Below, piece after piece: positions 49,231 to 60,958 of a DNA stretch of 64,000 nt. Positions within the stretch are counted from its first letter, which is position 1. Each line of letters starts with the position of its first letter. This DNA comes from Harmonia axyridis (lineage: Eukaryota; Arthropoda; Insecta; Coleoptera; Coccinellidae). Position numbers and translations under genes: made by a program. The notes beneath the pieces are model-generated. The model was not told the origin of the DNA, ran no database searches, and worked only from the letters and a program-made list of their open reading frames with translations. Location of the stretch: contig NC_059501.1 of NCBI RefSeq assembly GCF_914767665.1, positions 39,656,501 through 39,720,500 on the forward strand. Reading direction: 5' to 3'.

Positions 49231-52200
49231 AAAAACTTTCCGCAAATGATGAGAATTTGGCTCGTAAGCTGACATGTTCAATCGAGAATAACTTTATGAT
49301 GCAAACACAAATCGAATTATATTGCGATGGCGTTTTGTTTACAAATACCTAAGCTTATTGCATGACACCTACGATCTATTTACCACTTACCGCTACAGCT
49401 TTCTATTGCAAAATAGCAGTAGCAAAGTTGTAACCTAATAACCTTCGCATTCATAAATTTTTGAATAATCTTCCCTTCGAGATTTGTATCAATATTTGAT
49501 GAAAATAGGGAATAGTATTTTGAGTTTCGAGAATGGTAAAAACATTTTACCGACCGAAGACAATTATTGTATGAGATCGGTAGTCTTTAACGTTCGAGAT
49601 ACTTTCTCGTATAGCATTTTTGCACGATAGACACACTTTTTACTTAAACTACAAAATAATTATTCAAAAAATTAAAATAATCAGTCGTAGCTTTAGGAAT
49701 ATAATTGAAGGCGGTTTTGCTGAGATACTACGGAACGTAGGGAGTTGAAACAACAAATGATGAATTCAGCAGCAGTTTCTGTGAATTCAGCTACTTCTCA
49801 AGCCAGCGTTTTCATCAGCAATTGTAATAATTAATAATTGTACTTTCTCTTTCAATATTGAATGAATTGAATTCAAATTGTTTGTGAATTTTCTGATTAT
49901 TCAATGATTACTTATTCATTCTCACTTACCGTTCGCTGAATGGTAAGTGATTCATTTGCTGTTCTGTTTATCTTAACAACCATTAAAAAAATCTACCTAT
50001 CTAGCAACAAACGCGGTTACTACCAAAAGTCGTCTACATTTTCGTAAAAAGAACTACATAAGAGTTGGATGTAATATTGAGCCACTATTGGTCATGTATT
50101 ATTCGGAAATGGACCGAATGCTGTTGTTCGCATGTGATGCCAATTATTTGGTACATGGGATGGGGCAGATATCAAAAGGATCTGACTCCGTCGGCATAAT
50201 TTTTAGATACAATTATTCGTCATGACATTGTGGATGAAATAGATGAAGAGAATTAAAAAATGAAATTGACTTATCGTGTAATTAAATGCAATTAAATAAC
50301 ATTATGTGTTTTTATTATTTATGCTCTTAAAACATCACTTGTATTAGTTTTCTAAATTCATAATAAAGATTTATTCACTCAAATCAATAATAAAATTGAG
50401 GTATTTATAGCTGAAATTGGAGACATTCTCAAATTCTTCGAATGGAAATATGTATCTCAGCTCCGAAGTCACTTGAGATAAAACTAATTGGCCATTTATG
50501 CATATTTTGAACAGCACAACAAAATGAAAGTGAAATTATTGGTGGTCGCTGATGAAAATTACGCCACTAGTCCATAAAAAGTTACTCAAGATTCTCCAAA
50601 TTAAAATGTGATAAAACTGATTTTTAATTTTAATTTTTAATTGAAAGGCTTTTATACCGAAGTTGTAGTAACGACATTTTAATCCACACAATCTTTAACG
50701 TTTATAAAGTTTCTGCGGATTAAAGTATAGTTACTAGGTATATAACTTCAGTATAAATTTCGCATTTGAGTATTATATTATGTCCACTGTGAACTTTATA
50801 TTCAAATTTATACTGCTTCGAATTTATTCATTTGATACATTTGGCTTCGATTCTGATAAAGTCTCCTAAAGTATTACGTCTGTCCTTTCTGATCACTATC
50901 AACACCTGTCTTTTATAGCCTGTTCCTTGTCATTCGATCTGCATCTATCCTGTCAGACAAAATAAAATTGCAGTTATCAAAAAAGTGATGAATGGAGGTG
51001 CAGGAAAGATATTTCGTTCCTAGAACCGGCCAATTTGATGCATAAGCACTTTGTTCTTATGAATAAGTTAACCTTGCAGATGATGGTCTTGTTTTGAGAA
51101 TTGTCTCGGCTATGCATAATCATTCGGCAATGTTGTCAGTTCCAAAATGTTCCTTAATAGATGAAGGAATATACAAGACTTTGATTTGGGCCTTGGGTCT
51201 GAAAGAATGTGATGAATAATTTGATAAATTGGATGAAGTGATCGGAGTTTTCCGATTCGATATATTCATAACCCCAAAGGTATTAATCAATTTTAATTTC
51301 AAAAACCAAACGTATAAAGTGTTCAGTTATCCAAAGAGCAGTATTCAAATTCACATTGTCAATTTCTTAAAAATAAGAAAGAAACTTAAATACATCTCAA
51401 ACGATAAAGAAAACTGAGGATAGCACTGATGTGATGTGAGGGTTTTTGAGGGTCCCAATTGCATCCTTGGAGAGTTGGAGACAACATAAAAATAAAGAGC
51501 TATATATGAGATGAGATTTATTATTCACCAGGTTTTTAATTGGAACAGACACATTGTCATCCTAAATTACATGGATGATCTGAAATAAATAACATGCAAC
51601 GAGAACAACTTGATAGTGATGTTCAAATTAGTGGCCACATTATCGAAAGAGTAGAATTAGATAAGTATTCTACTCTGCTTAGTGTGGAGTAAAATTGATA
51701 ATGAATTGATCACCCTTCACAAGACAAGTGATTGAAACAATAAACGACGATCTCTAGCAATACCTTGGAATGAAACAAATCAATCAATGAAGAATAAACG
51801 ATAAGTTTATAAGTGAGTTCATCAGGAGAACCGGAAAAATTCTAAAAAGAAACCTCAACAGCAAGAACTTACTCTTTCGGTATAGCTCCATGAAGCAAAG
51901 GACTTTGAAGATAAAAGCAAACGAACCACAAGTTCAAACATCCTGGAGAACGAGCGCTGTAAACTGCAACCAATTATCGAAAATTTCGATTTGTGTTCTA
52001 AATATTATGATGAGGAGAACTCTAATGAAAATTTTCATTCTACAAGTTACAACGTTGTAGTTTCCTGAAAAAATATGAATTTACTACCAACTTCTTCTAA
52101 GCAGCCTTTTCACAATAACAGCTGATGATCTGTCGAGTGTCAGTCGAGAGTCGAGAGAATACTGTTTTCCTTATTGAACTGGCAAGAGCGCACCCTTTAC

Positions 52201-52265
52201 TTATGTCTCTCTGAATCCACAGAATGTTAATGAATTATAATTTCTGAACACAAACATACTTCTAT
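49231..52265. other. long stretch without a recognised gene
   Basis: A near-palindrome (cacttaccgttcgctgaatggtaagtg) lies at 49924-49950. 51560-52000 shows weak, multi-frame resemblance to LINE reverse transcriptase (IIERVELDKYSTLLS…), too decayed to call. Confidence 0.35.
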
Positions 52266-53540
52266 ACAGGGTGTCTAATTTAAAGGTGTCCACTCTCAAT
52301 AACTCAACAACAAATCAGAATTTGTGAAAACACTCAGACAGGTCGATTTTTGACAAAAGGGAGACATGATCTGGTATACAAAGCTTGCTTCTACTAGCAA
52401 CCCCCTGGAGAGGGTTGCAACTCCATCAGGAATTTGAATAAGGAAAGTGGATAGATTTGTAGCACAAATGTATGCATGGATTCCAATTTGTATAAACCTG
52501 AAGTTTGTGTTAAATGAAGTCAATATTCAGGTACAGGGTGTTTTTTATGGAAATATGGTACCGATAAAACTAAATGAAACAGAGACGTTCTAAATGATCG
52601 TATAATTTCTATTGAAAGACAATTATTTTCAACAAACAGTATTAGTAAAAATTGACCACAAACTCGCCATAAGAATTCATGCAGCGATAAAACCGTGATT
52701 ATCTTTTGTTGACTAAGCAAAAACAAACAATAACGTAATTAAAAATTGTTAAATGCCTTTTTTCTTTTCATACTTATCAGAATCTGCACTTCCAGGTGTA
52801 GGCAATACGCAAAGAGATTATTGCTTTCAGAAAATTTCTTTCAGTATTCTGTATTGCAGAATCATTGGAGATGGGTTTCATCAGTTCTTAATGAAAATTA
52901 CAAAATGGTTCACATGTTGGATGGGAGAAAGGAAATGCTGAAAATTTATTTCCAGAACAATGACTGTGCTAGGGATACTGCAAGGGTTTTTGTACGGTTA
53001 CGGATGAAAATGATCAAGTCGCCGTAATTGGTCAACTAATGACTGAACGGGAACAATGTGGAAGTGTTAGAAAGTTTCCACAGTAAACTGGATATTCAAG
53101 GGCAAGTGTCCACAAAATATTGAAGCTGGTTAAGTTCCATCCTAATAAAATGACACTTGTTCATGAACTGAACGAAGATGATAATGATCTTTTGCCAAAT
53201 AATTTCGCAAGAAAAATTATTGCAAATTCTGTGTTTTTCTACAACGTGTGCTTTTCGGATGATTGCACCTTTTTCCTTAACGGAAACGTCAACAAACATA
53301 ATTGTAGGTTTTGATCCGATGAAAACCCTCACCCCTTTAGGGAGCAACATTCTCAACACCCACAAAAACTCAACGTCTGGATGGGTATTTTGGGAGATCA
53401 CTTGATTGGTCCTGTGTTCATTCTTGGAAATCTTACTGGCGATGTGTATCTGGATTTGCTCGAAAAAGTGATTGATCTTCTATTCACCTGTGGCGGCTTC
53501 TCATAAAGCTCCACATAGCAACAATAAACACAGCATTCGG

Positions 53541-53603
53541 TAGCCTAGACGTTAAGAGGTAGACTCACTCACCGAGATGCGACAAGGTGCCGGGTTCGAG
53601 TCC
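53541..53603 (+). promoter_or_regulatory. internal Pol III promoter (A and B boxes)
   Basis: An A box-like element at 53541-53560 and the B box at 53593-53603, spaced as in tRNA genes. The anticodon-arm part does not fold into a convincing cloverleaf, so this is a SINE head, not a tRNA gene. Confidence 0.75.
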
Positions 53604-53634
53604 CGGCGTCTCCCGATAATAGTAAATTCCCCAA

Positions 53635-53710
53635 GCGTCTGGGACACGGCACACACAAAAATACCAAAGTCACACTGATGAGTCCGGTGTGTGTGCCAGG
53701 GACGAAACGC
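53635..53710 (+). ncRNA. type III hammerhead ribozyme motif in the SINE
   Basis: Stem III is GCGT (53635-53638) with ACGC (53707-53710), 4 bp. The cleavage triplet is GTC, predicted cut after C53639. Stem I is TGGGAC (53640-53645) with GTCACA (53669-53674), one G-A mismatch. The core CTGATGA is at 53675-53681. Stem II is GTCC (53682-53685) with GGAC (53700-53703). The core GAAA is at 53704-53707. All conserved core residues are present. Loop I ggcacacac (53648-53656) is fully complementary to loop II gtgtgtgcc (53689-53697), a likely kissing contact. Self-cleavage is predicted, not shown. Confidence 0.85.
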
Positions 53711-54380
53711 ATAAGTAGGCATATGTGAAATCCTACACACCGAAGCTTTGGAGGCATATGTAAACCTTTTAGAAGAGGAGTTACGCTTTCAGCAGTAACT
53801 CCGCCGCATTTTGCAGCTCAGGTGAGACAGTATCTGAATGGTAGGTTTCCTGGACATTGGGTAGGCCGAAGAGGCCATGTGGAGTGGCCTGCGCGATCGC
53901 CGGATCTAACGCCTGAAACATACGCCTGAGAAAAAAGACTTTCTCCACATGTTGCTCACTATACCTAATGTTCTTATTTTGCTCACCCATAATTAGATTT
54001 TGATTATTTTCAAGATCATGCAACACTCATTGCAAGTTAAACACGAAATATAACAGAAGTGATAGAAAAAATTTCACGTCATCCACATCAAACTATGAAT
54101 TCAAAAAAACTACTTCGTCGGTTGAATGCAGAACTATACTAAGTCCGAAATTCATACTTTTCAGGAGACACATTATTTTGAATAAGTCAAGAGCTGATTA
54201 AAAATCTTCAAAAATTCTTTCATTTAGACATTCACCTTCAATATCCTGATTGTTTTGTGAGTTTCAAAATCCGTTCAAATTGTAATTTTTGAAAAATTGG
54301 GACATAATATAGTTTTGTATGGACATACGTTAGTTCTTCATATTCGAACTATTCTATGTCCACAATAATACACCTATAGC

Positions 54381-54508
54381 GGGTTTCACGAAGCCTCGAT
54401 TAGCTTAATTGTGGATTTAATTCGAAGGTTCCATCAAAAATGAACTGGGAATCGACATAGAATCGCACTAATTAGGCAATTATGAGCTGTCAAAGCTTCG
54501 TGAAACCC
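54381..54508. repeat. small MITE with gggtttcacgaagc ends
   Basis: Perfect 14-bp inverted ends (54381-54394 and 54495-54508) around 100 bp of non-coding DNA. Confidence 0.65.
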
Positions 54509-54864
54509 ATCATTAGAATACTATGAATAGTTTTCTTCTTGAACAAACGAACAAGATGAAAACGGAGAGTTTTGGTTGAATATAATATTTTTCACGTAAT
54601 GGTCATGGTAAAGTTGAAATAAAGGATTCAAATATAATTTATTAACTAAATCCTATACATTTGGATTATTTCAGTCTTTTAACGAAACAGTCTTGAAAAT
54701 ATTAAATAAACATCTTGTGAGATCAGAAAGAATAAATTTCATCTGAAATTTGAAGGAATTTAAATTAAACTCTGCATAAAGTAAAAAAATATTAAAAATA
54801 ACAAAAAAATTGTTGTGAGATCATTATTTAGTGATGAGCATCAGCTAGATATGATTAGGAACTT

Positions 54865-57313
54865 TCATTGCTCATTATCTTCTTCATCCATTTGGTGAGT
54901 TGTAAATGGTAAGTCTTTGAAAAACTCGTGATAAACTTGAGATATAACACCTTTGGCACAGAGAAATTGTAAATGGTCATACTTTTTTTTTGTTAATGGT
55001 AACTTTGTTGGATAGAGACGCACGAGATCAATATCGTTTATACTGCCGATGGATAAAAGTTTTCTCCCACGTTGAGCTAAATTTAGCTTTCTGAACTGGT
55101 CATCTTCATATCCTGTCTTGAAAAACAAAAAAAAAGGAAATTCTGGATTGAACTCGATTATTTTGAATTTGCTAATAAGAACCTTGTTATTATCTTCATC
55201 TTTGTCGAAGTTAATGGCAATTTTGGATTGAAGATTTTTTAAATCAAATACAACTTCTTGAGATATTTCATGAACTGTATATAAAGGACGTTTCTTTTTA
55301 GCAGTTCGTACTACAGAGTACCACTGCTCTGGCGTATAAATAGGAATATTTCGTGCTGCTTTTTCAATCACACTGTGAACACTATCTCCTTCACTTTGGG
55401 TGTGTCCTGCTTCCAAATAGGTGTGTCGTATTTTGATATTGAATTTCATAGATGCATAACTATAAAACGCAAACAGGAATTTGTTTCGGTTCTGACCCGA
55501 GCAATTGTCAGAGAAAAATGAAAATTCGGTGATAGAATTGTCAATGCCAGCTTTTATAAATTTTAATAGGCAGCTACCTATTTCTGAAGAACCTCTTCGG
55601 GCAATGCATTCGTACCACATGAAACAATCACATTCCTTTGAAGATAAATTATAAACTGTGAAATTATAAGTCGATAATTTCAGTTTATAATATGTCAGAC
55701 CCACATTAGATTTTGGAACAGGGAGCACCTGCTGCAAATCAAAGACGGCAGTACAATAATGGGGTTCGTTTTTGGCAAAATCTTTGGCGTCATTTTTCAA
55801 TTTACGTGACAATTCTTTGTTCCTTTGATGCTGCTGATACCCTTCTTCCAACTCAGCTTTATTTTCTGCATTTTCATAATTATGGCAATAGTCGCATAAA
55901 TCTTTTTTTGGAACAAAGAACGAAAGATTAAACTCTGTGTTGAATATTTGACGATAAATACTTTCAGTAGCAACACTTTCCATATTTTTCTCTTGACAGT
56001 ATTCCAAGTAGAGACTATACATTCTTGCTACATTGAGTGTGGCAGGCAAATATTTCTTTTGAGTGCTTTTTCTGCAATAATGACTCTCTACTGTTTCGAA
56101 GGCATTAATGTGATGGCGAACTGAGTCTTTGACTGATTCGTCCAAAGCCGAATTTTTGCGAGCTCTTCCTCTTCTATTAGCTATTACTACTCCTGACATA
56201 GTCAATTTTGATACCACAGTACGTACCATTTGGCCACTGATACTCAAAGTATTCAGGAAGAACGTTTTGCATACAGAACTACTTTTTCCTTTTGACGGCA
56301 AATAATAGTTGAAAGTATAGTATCTTTTACCTTGGCCACTATTCTCATCAACATTAATTTTTGTTTTCTTTCGTTGGCGATGTCTCTTTTTTTCTTCAGT
56401 GGCTACGAATTTGGAAATAAAATCACGTTGACGATTAATGTCTCCTAGTTCCCAGAAATTTGTGAAAATATTTCTCCGATCCTCCTCCGACAATTTTTCT
56501 GCACACTTTTTTCGGCAGTTTTTACAAGGTGGTTTCAGTTTCCTTTCAGACTGCAGGTTTCCTTTCCAGTTGATATATTCTTTTCCGGTATTCCTAGATT
56601 CTTTAATTTCAGATCTTCTCCATGTCTCAACACATCTTCGCTTTATTTTTGTTAACTTCCCATGGTTCTGGTTTTCACCTTCCTCATTATCTTCATGTCT
56701 TTCCATCTCTTCATGGATAGGTATGAAATCTGGATCACTGCTATCATGATCAGTTGCATATGGATCTGGTTCTGGAGATACTATGTTATCTCCATAGTAA
56801 TTCACATTTTTCAGGATGGTTAAGTTTGACTGGGACTTTGGAGGAATGAATTCATTTCTTTTAAGAATATCGAAATTGGTTAGATAATATGAGTCTGTAC
56901 TGAAATTGAGACTTTCATATGGCAATAAATGATCAGGAATTTGAAGATCTGAAGATTTTTTCATCAGATGCTCCATTTTATCGGCATCCACTGGATCTTG
57001 ACCTACGGGAACTGCAGGCAAAAGTAATAGAAATTTATATTTATGTATTGATTCATATATTATTTTATATTACAAACACTGAAACTTATGTGTTTTTAGG
57101 AAAAAACCTCCAAATTTATCATGACTACTTACCTACAAAATCCATCACTTGTTTTTGAACCGGAATCGTCTTAATTATGTTTGTTCTATCATTTTCTGCA
57201 TCTGAAAAATTTAGATTATTCGTACGAATTTTGATTTTTTCTTGAATTACAAACCATGAATGATGGTATCCTCTGCTGCCAAGAGGTTGAGAATTTTCTG
57301 AGCCCTGCTGCAA
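54865..57313 (-). CDS. DUF7869-like transposon protein, two exons
   Basis: Exon 1 (57313-57133, ATG at 57313, 60 codons plus one base) joins exon 2 (57011-54865) across a 121-bp phase 1 intron with GTAAGT donor and CCTGCAG acceptor; about 775 aa. The apparent ATG at 57021 lies inside the intron, so it is not the start. In exon 2: a basic CKNCRKKC cluster, a CDYC zinc-type pair, then three acidic sites in a nuclease-like order, VFDLQQ, FFSDNCSGQN and GHTQSEGDSVHS. The SDN.GQN and GHTQ.E.DSVHS motifs are those I remember from the DUF7869 family found in many insect and cnidarian repeats. The frame is intact. The role is probably a transposase; the DDE-type assignment is inference. It could also be a domesticated copy. 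Confidence 0.75.
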
Positions 57314-57640
57314 GCCATACTGTTATATCAGTAATACGCAGAAGTATACTAAATCCACTATCATCAGAGCTAGGTCCTTATGATATGGGTCAGAACTATG
57401 CTATGTCCACTCAATCGGTAGAAAGTATCATACATCCACACTGGTTATAGTTCTGCACTCAACTGAAGCGCGATTGAATTATCACGTGAGTTTAGTCAAA
57501 ATTGAAAAAGTGGGGTAAGAATATCATTTGGACTTGCAATACTTCTGCACGAGATAGAGAGCCAAATCAAGTATCATTTTAAGCTATAAACCCATTTTCG
57601 GGAAAAATGGACATGTAATAGTTCTGCATTCAACCGACGA

Positions 57641-57856
57641 CTTAACCTACTGACAGATATCAATCTTTGTGAGTCATTATGTTAACGCTGTGAGTAATGG
57701 AATCTAGGGTGCCGGCAAATAATGAAATATTGCTTTTGTATCCTGCAGTGTTGACGAAAACACAGATTTGTCTATTCTTACAAAGGGTCAATTATTTCAT
57801 GGCAGGAATTGGGGTGGACAATGTTAAAATGATTATTTTCAACCAGGCGGCCCAAT
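57641..57856. other. no recognised gene
   Basis: Short spacer. Confidence 0.4.
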
Positions 57857-58094
57857 GTTCAATAGGCACATGTTTTTCTATGAACTAGTTCTGAAACTAG
57901 AGGCCCCTGAATGCTCTCATTTGTTCTCCATTGTTGAACAATACAAAACGTAATCCTGAATAAACATCACTATTCTGAGTAATCGAGATGTGAACAGTCA
58001 TTAAAAATACTAATACTATTGAAAGCATTACAGGTTTCAGGGGCCTCTAGCTAGAGTCAAAACTAGCCTATAGAAAAACTTGTGCCTATTGAAC
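57857..58094. repeat. palindromic MITE with gttcaatagg ends
   Basis: Arms of about 58 bp (gttcaataggcaca… and …tgtgcctattgaac), including aggcccctga / tcaggggcct, flank an AT-rich loop of about 120 bp. No ORF. Confidence 0.75.
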
Positions 58095-58867
58095 TTTTTG
58101 TTCGGAATTCCTAACATATCAAAAATTCAGTCAATTTTATAGGGGACCACTTTCTCTAATAAAGTGTACAGTATCCTTTTCTAGAATCTCTATTCCATAA
58201 TCTCTGTGATTGGAAAACTTTGTATTTGTGATAATGTAAAGTTTAATCTAACATTTGAGTTGAGTTTCAGTGTCTTCGATGATTGTATGGATCTGACAAC
58301 CTTGTCTGAAACAGTTTGAATTTTATGTTTTTTTACGACAAATGCACATCGCATTTTATTGCCATCTTGATGATGATAATTCGACCTTCGTCCACGGAAA
58401 AGATGACTAACTAAAGTGCATTCGTCAGAGAATGAAATGACAATTTCAGCTTGATTTCCGCGAAATGGTCAGGCGTTGTCTGGCAGTCTTAAAGAGTGCG
58501 CTCTCGCTTCTAGACCAGTTTCTATGAAATAAAATACCAGGAATATAGAGTTATTCGAATTCCTGTCCCATGCCCTGTTTTTTCTGAGAAATATTCAGAT
58601 ATTCGATATTTCGAAAATCCAATATAATTCGATATTTTTTTCAACACTCCAATGACTAGTAACATTTCGTAGAAGATGTAGCACAATAAGATTTATTGGA
58701 TTTATTAAATCTGCATATTTTCAGAAAATTCTGAATTACGCCAACAAGAGATTCTCTCACACACCATGAAAGCCTTTCAATTTAAAAATTTGATACTTTA
58801 CTCCACTATGAAATTATATCTTCGTATTTATTGATTTAGTAATTCCAGTGAACTGCAAAAATTTGAA
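58095..58867. other. no recognised gene
   Basis: AT-rich spacer; nothing coding seen. Confidence 0.4.
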
Positions 58868-59847
58868 AAAATATATATACATGATGTTCCTAAATTGGGG
58901 GTACAAAGGATATTGGGAGATTCCTTAGATAATGTTCAGAAAAAAGTCCTATCAACATGGGCCCGCAAACGCTTTTTTTTTCAAGATACAGGGTGTTTTT
59001 TGTAGTCTTAATTTTTTGTGATGATTATACCACTTTATCGAATCGTCATGAATCCTCGATACACATTGGGTAAATAATTACCGAACCTTATAATTAATTT
59101 ATTCATTACAGCTTATACGTACTAGATCTTCATAAAAATTTGGATTTACGTAAGGATTATAGAGAATTGTTTGAAATTTGTTTCTTGGAATTGGAAGTAG
59201 ATAGGACAGAACTGCAAGAAACCATAAAGTATAGTACTGGACTAAAGGTTTTTTTTTACATTTAACTAAACTACCAGTGGTCCCAAAAAAAAGTTCTGGA
59301 GAAAAGAATCGGGTACCGTTCCAGAAAAAATATAACCCTGTAGATTTTCATTCAAAATTAGCATATAACCTGAAAAAACTTTGACCCGTAACCACAGACG
59401 AGGGGTCAAATTGACCCCGTCCAGGTTTCAGATTTTAACCATCTCCTTCACTATATGTATCTATCACCTATTTTATTGACAAAATGCATTGATTTGAATC
59501 TATTGAAACGAAAGGATATCGAATATTAGATAGTGACGGAATGTTGAATACTGATAGAGATGAAAAATTTTAGATTTTTGAGATAATTCCGATATTTCTA
59601 TTGAGGGGGTCAAAATGACCACACGTCTGTTTCTGCGTGACAATATTTTCACGTATGCGAGCCAGAGCGTTTGATGTGGAGCAAATGGAAATTTTCCGGT
59701 GAGGTTGTCGGAAAAATACTATGCCAAATTTAAATTGAATATTTTGTGAGAAAAATCAAACCATTTTTACAGTATTTTTTGCTTAAAATGATCCAGATAA
59801 TCTGTCACTTTCGTTTGTACCTCCAATTTAGAAACAGCCTGTATATA
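58868..59847. repeat. MITE with ctaaattgg(a/g)ggtaca terminal repeats
   Basis: The left end atatatacatgatgttccta and the right end, inverted, atatacaggctgtttctaaa form imperfect repeats of about 33 bp around 980 bp. An internal tacagggtgttttttg motif lies near 58977. Non-coding. Confidence 0.65.
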
Positions 59848-60708
59848 ATATTTTTCAATTTCCATATAATGAAAGATACTTAGGAAGGTGAAAGTCTCGG
59901 GCGTTGTAACATCTCCAAATAGCTTAAAAGGGGTAACTTACCGGAAGTCTTCCCTCTAATCAAGATCTTTCTGCCCCTAATTATCCCCTACCCCTATTAT
60001 CACATTATCATTTTTTGTGCTTCGGTTAACTGAAGTCAGCATTCAAGGACAAATTCGATTATGACCACCCAGTACTCCATAATAATAGTTCTAGGGTTAC
60101 ACCCATGTCAAATTCTATTTTCTTAATATTGCATTGCATCTCGCTCTTCTCAGATTATTTATCTATTATATTAAGATAATTAATGTTCTGAAATAAAGAC
60201 AAATTCAAGACTTCAGGCTATCAGCGTAGGTGAGAAATCTCATTTCTCAGTTGGGTTTCTCACTCTTCGCTAAGGCGAATATTTAGTCATCCCGGATATT
60301 TGAAATAAAAGAAGAATAGACCTTGGTCCTGTCCAATACTTGTCGCTATTCTTGTCCCTAGCCCCTTGATTCTGAATCATAGAAAATTCAAAAGGAATTT
60401 CAAGTTCCTTATATATTTTAAAGCTGATCATATAATCAAAATCATAAAAAATTATTTCTGTAAATATGGCCGTTCGAAATATTGTTGTTCTGATCATTTT
60501 GAAACTGCCGATACAATCGAAATGAAATAGTGACGTGAAATAACTATTCCAAAGTTTTTGCGGAATTTTATATTGATATCGACACCAAACCCAGAAAAAA
60601 ATTAAGAAGAATAATTTCGTGAACACAGAACTGACGGAGATTAGAATTTGCTGTTATTTATAAAATTACATTTCTGGCCGTTTAAATTCAAAATTCAGAT
60701 TTTGAGAT
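59848..60708. other. dispersed repeat, no gene
   Basis: 60270-60650 resembles 29530-29750. The 118-codon minus ORF here (60270-60626) is within that repeat and is not supported as a gene. Confidence 0.4.
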
Positions 60709-60776
60709 TGTAGTGACTCGGTTTGCTCAGAGATGGCGCCATGGTCGTAATGCGCCACACAACATCGGCCCCGGCG

Positions 60777-60784
60777 TATTTAAA
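60777..60784 (+). promoter_or_regulatory. TATA box in the LTR
   Basis: TATTTAAA in a GC-rich context; an initiator-like ttcactt follows about 30 bp later (60807). If used, transcription starts upstream of the hammerhead, which places the ribozyme in the R/U5 part. The same box is in the 3' LTR at 61248. Confidence 0.65.
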
Positions 60785-60836
60785 GGGGTCGACGCAAAGC
60801 AACCGATTCACTTCTCACCCGATGGGGTGGGAAGGT

Positions 60837-60903
60837 GTGTCTTAGGCAGAGATCGCTGGATAGCCTAACCGATGAGTCCACCAGCGATCTCGGGACGAAA
60901 CAC
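60837..60903 (+). ncRNA. type III hammerhead motif, 5' LTR
   Basis: Stem III GTGT (60837-60840) with ACAC (60900-60903). Cleavage triplet GTC, predicted cut after C60841. Stem I TTAGGC (60842-60847) with GCCTAA (60863-60868), 6 bp perfect. Core CCGATGA (60869-60875), where the usual U4 is C. Stem II GTCC (60876-60879) with GGAC (60893-60896). GAAA 60897-60900. Loop I gagatcgctgg (60849-60859) and loop II ccagcgatctc (60881-60891) are complementary over 11 bases. The architecture is that of the SINE ribozyme. The U4 change probably lowers activity. Confidence 0.8.
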
Positions 60904-60958
60904 AATACCCCCGGGAGAGGGCGCAACTAAATATTAGCTCGAGAAAGACTCGCTAAAT

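Larger units (their letters stand above)
53534..53765 (+). mobile_element. tRNA-derived SINE carrying a hammerhead ribozyme
   Basis: Inserted in the transposase pseudogene between the codons for YLDLLEKVID and EEELRFQQ. The head has an A box-like tagcctagac at 53541 and a perfect B box GGTTCGAGTCC at 53593-53603 within a T-arm hairpin (gccgg/ccggc), so it can be read by RNA polymerase III. The body contains a complete type III hammerhead (53635-53710). The exact ends and target duplication could not be fixed, so the boundaries are approximate. Confidence 0.8.
52880..53935 (+). pseudogene. mariner-like transposase interrupted by a SINE
   Basis: An N-terminal helix-turn-helix (MVHMLDGRKEMLKIYFQNNDCARDTARVF, 52904-52990) is followed in other frames by FHPNKMTLVHELNEDDND and NVCFSDDCTFFLNGNVNKHNC (first Asp, about 53250-53300). 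WMGILGDHLIGPVF and YLDLLEKVID follow (to about 53480). After the SINE the text resumes with EEELRFQQ (53770) and PPHFAAQVRQYLNGRFPGHW…WPARSPDLTP (to about 53912). TACAGGGTGT-type ends lie upstream at 52266 and 52533. Several frameshifts; dead. Confidence 0.8.
54116..57640 (-). mobile_element. DNA transposon candidate with 23-bp terminal inverted repeats and one gene
   Basis: A 23-bp perfect inverted pair lies at 54116-54138 and 57618-57640 (shared core ggttgaatgcagaac). Related subterminal copies lie near 57391 and 57450 and, weaker, near 54345. The only gene inside is the 775-aa DUF7869-like protein. A target duplication was not clear. A small MITE sits near the left end (54381-54508). Confidence 0.7.
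60709..60957 (+). repeat. 5' LTR of the retrozyme-like element
   Basis: Begins TGTAGTGACTCGG and ends ACTCGCTAAA. Contains the TATA box and one hammerhead. Confidence 0.92.

Noticed and set aside
51560..52000. LINE reverse transcriptase
   Set aside because: Only scattered resemblance across frames; below what I would call.
53541..53612. Functional tRNA gene
   Set aside because: A and B boxes are good but acceptor and anticodon stems do not form, and a ribozyme body follows; it is a SINE head.
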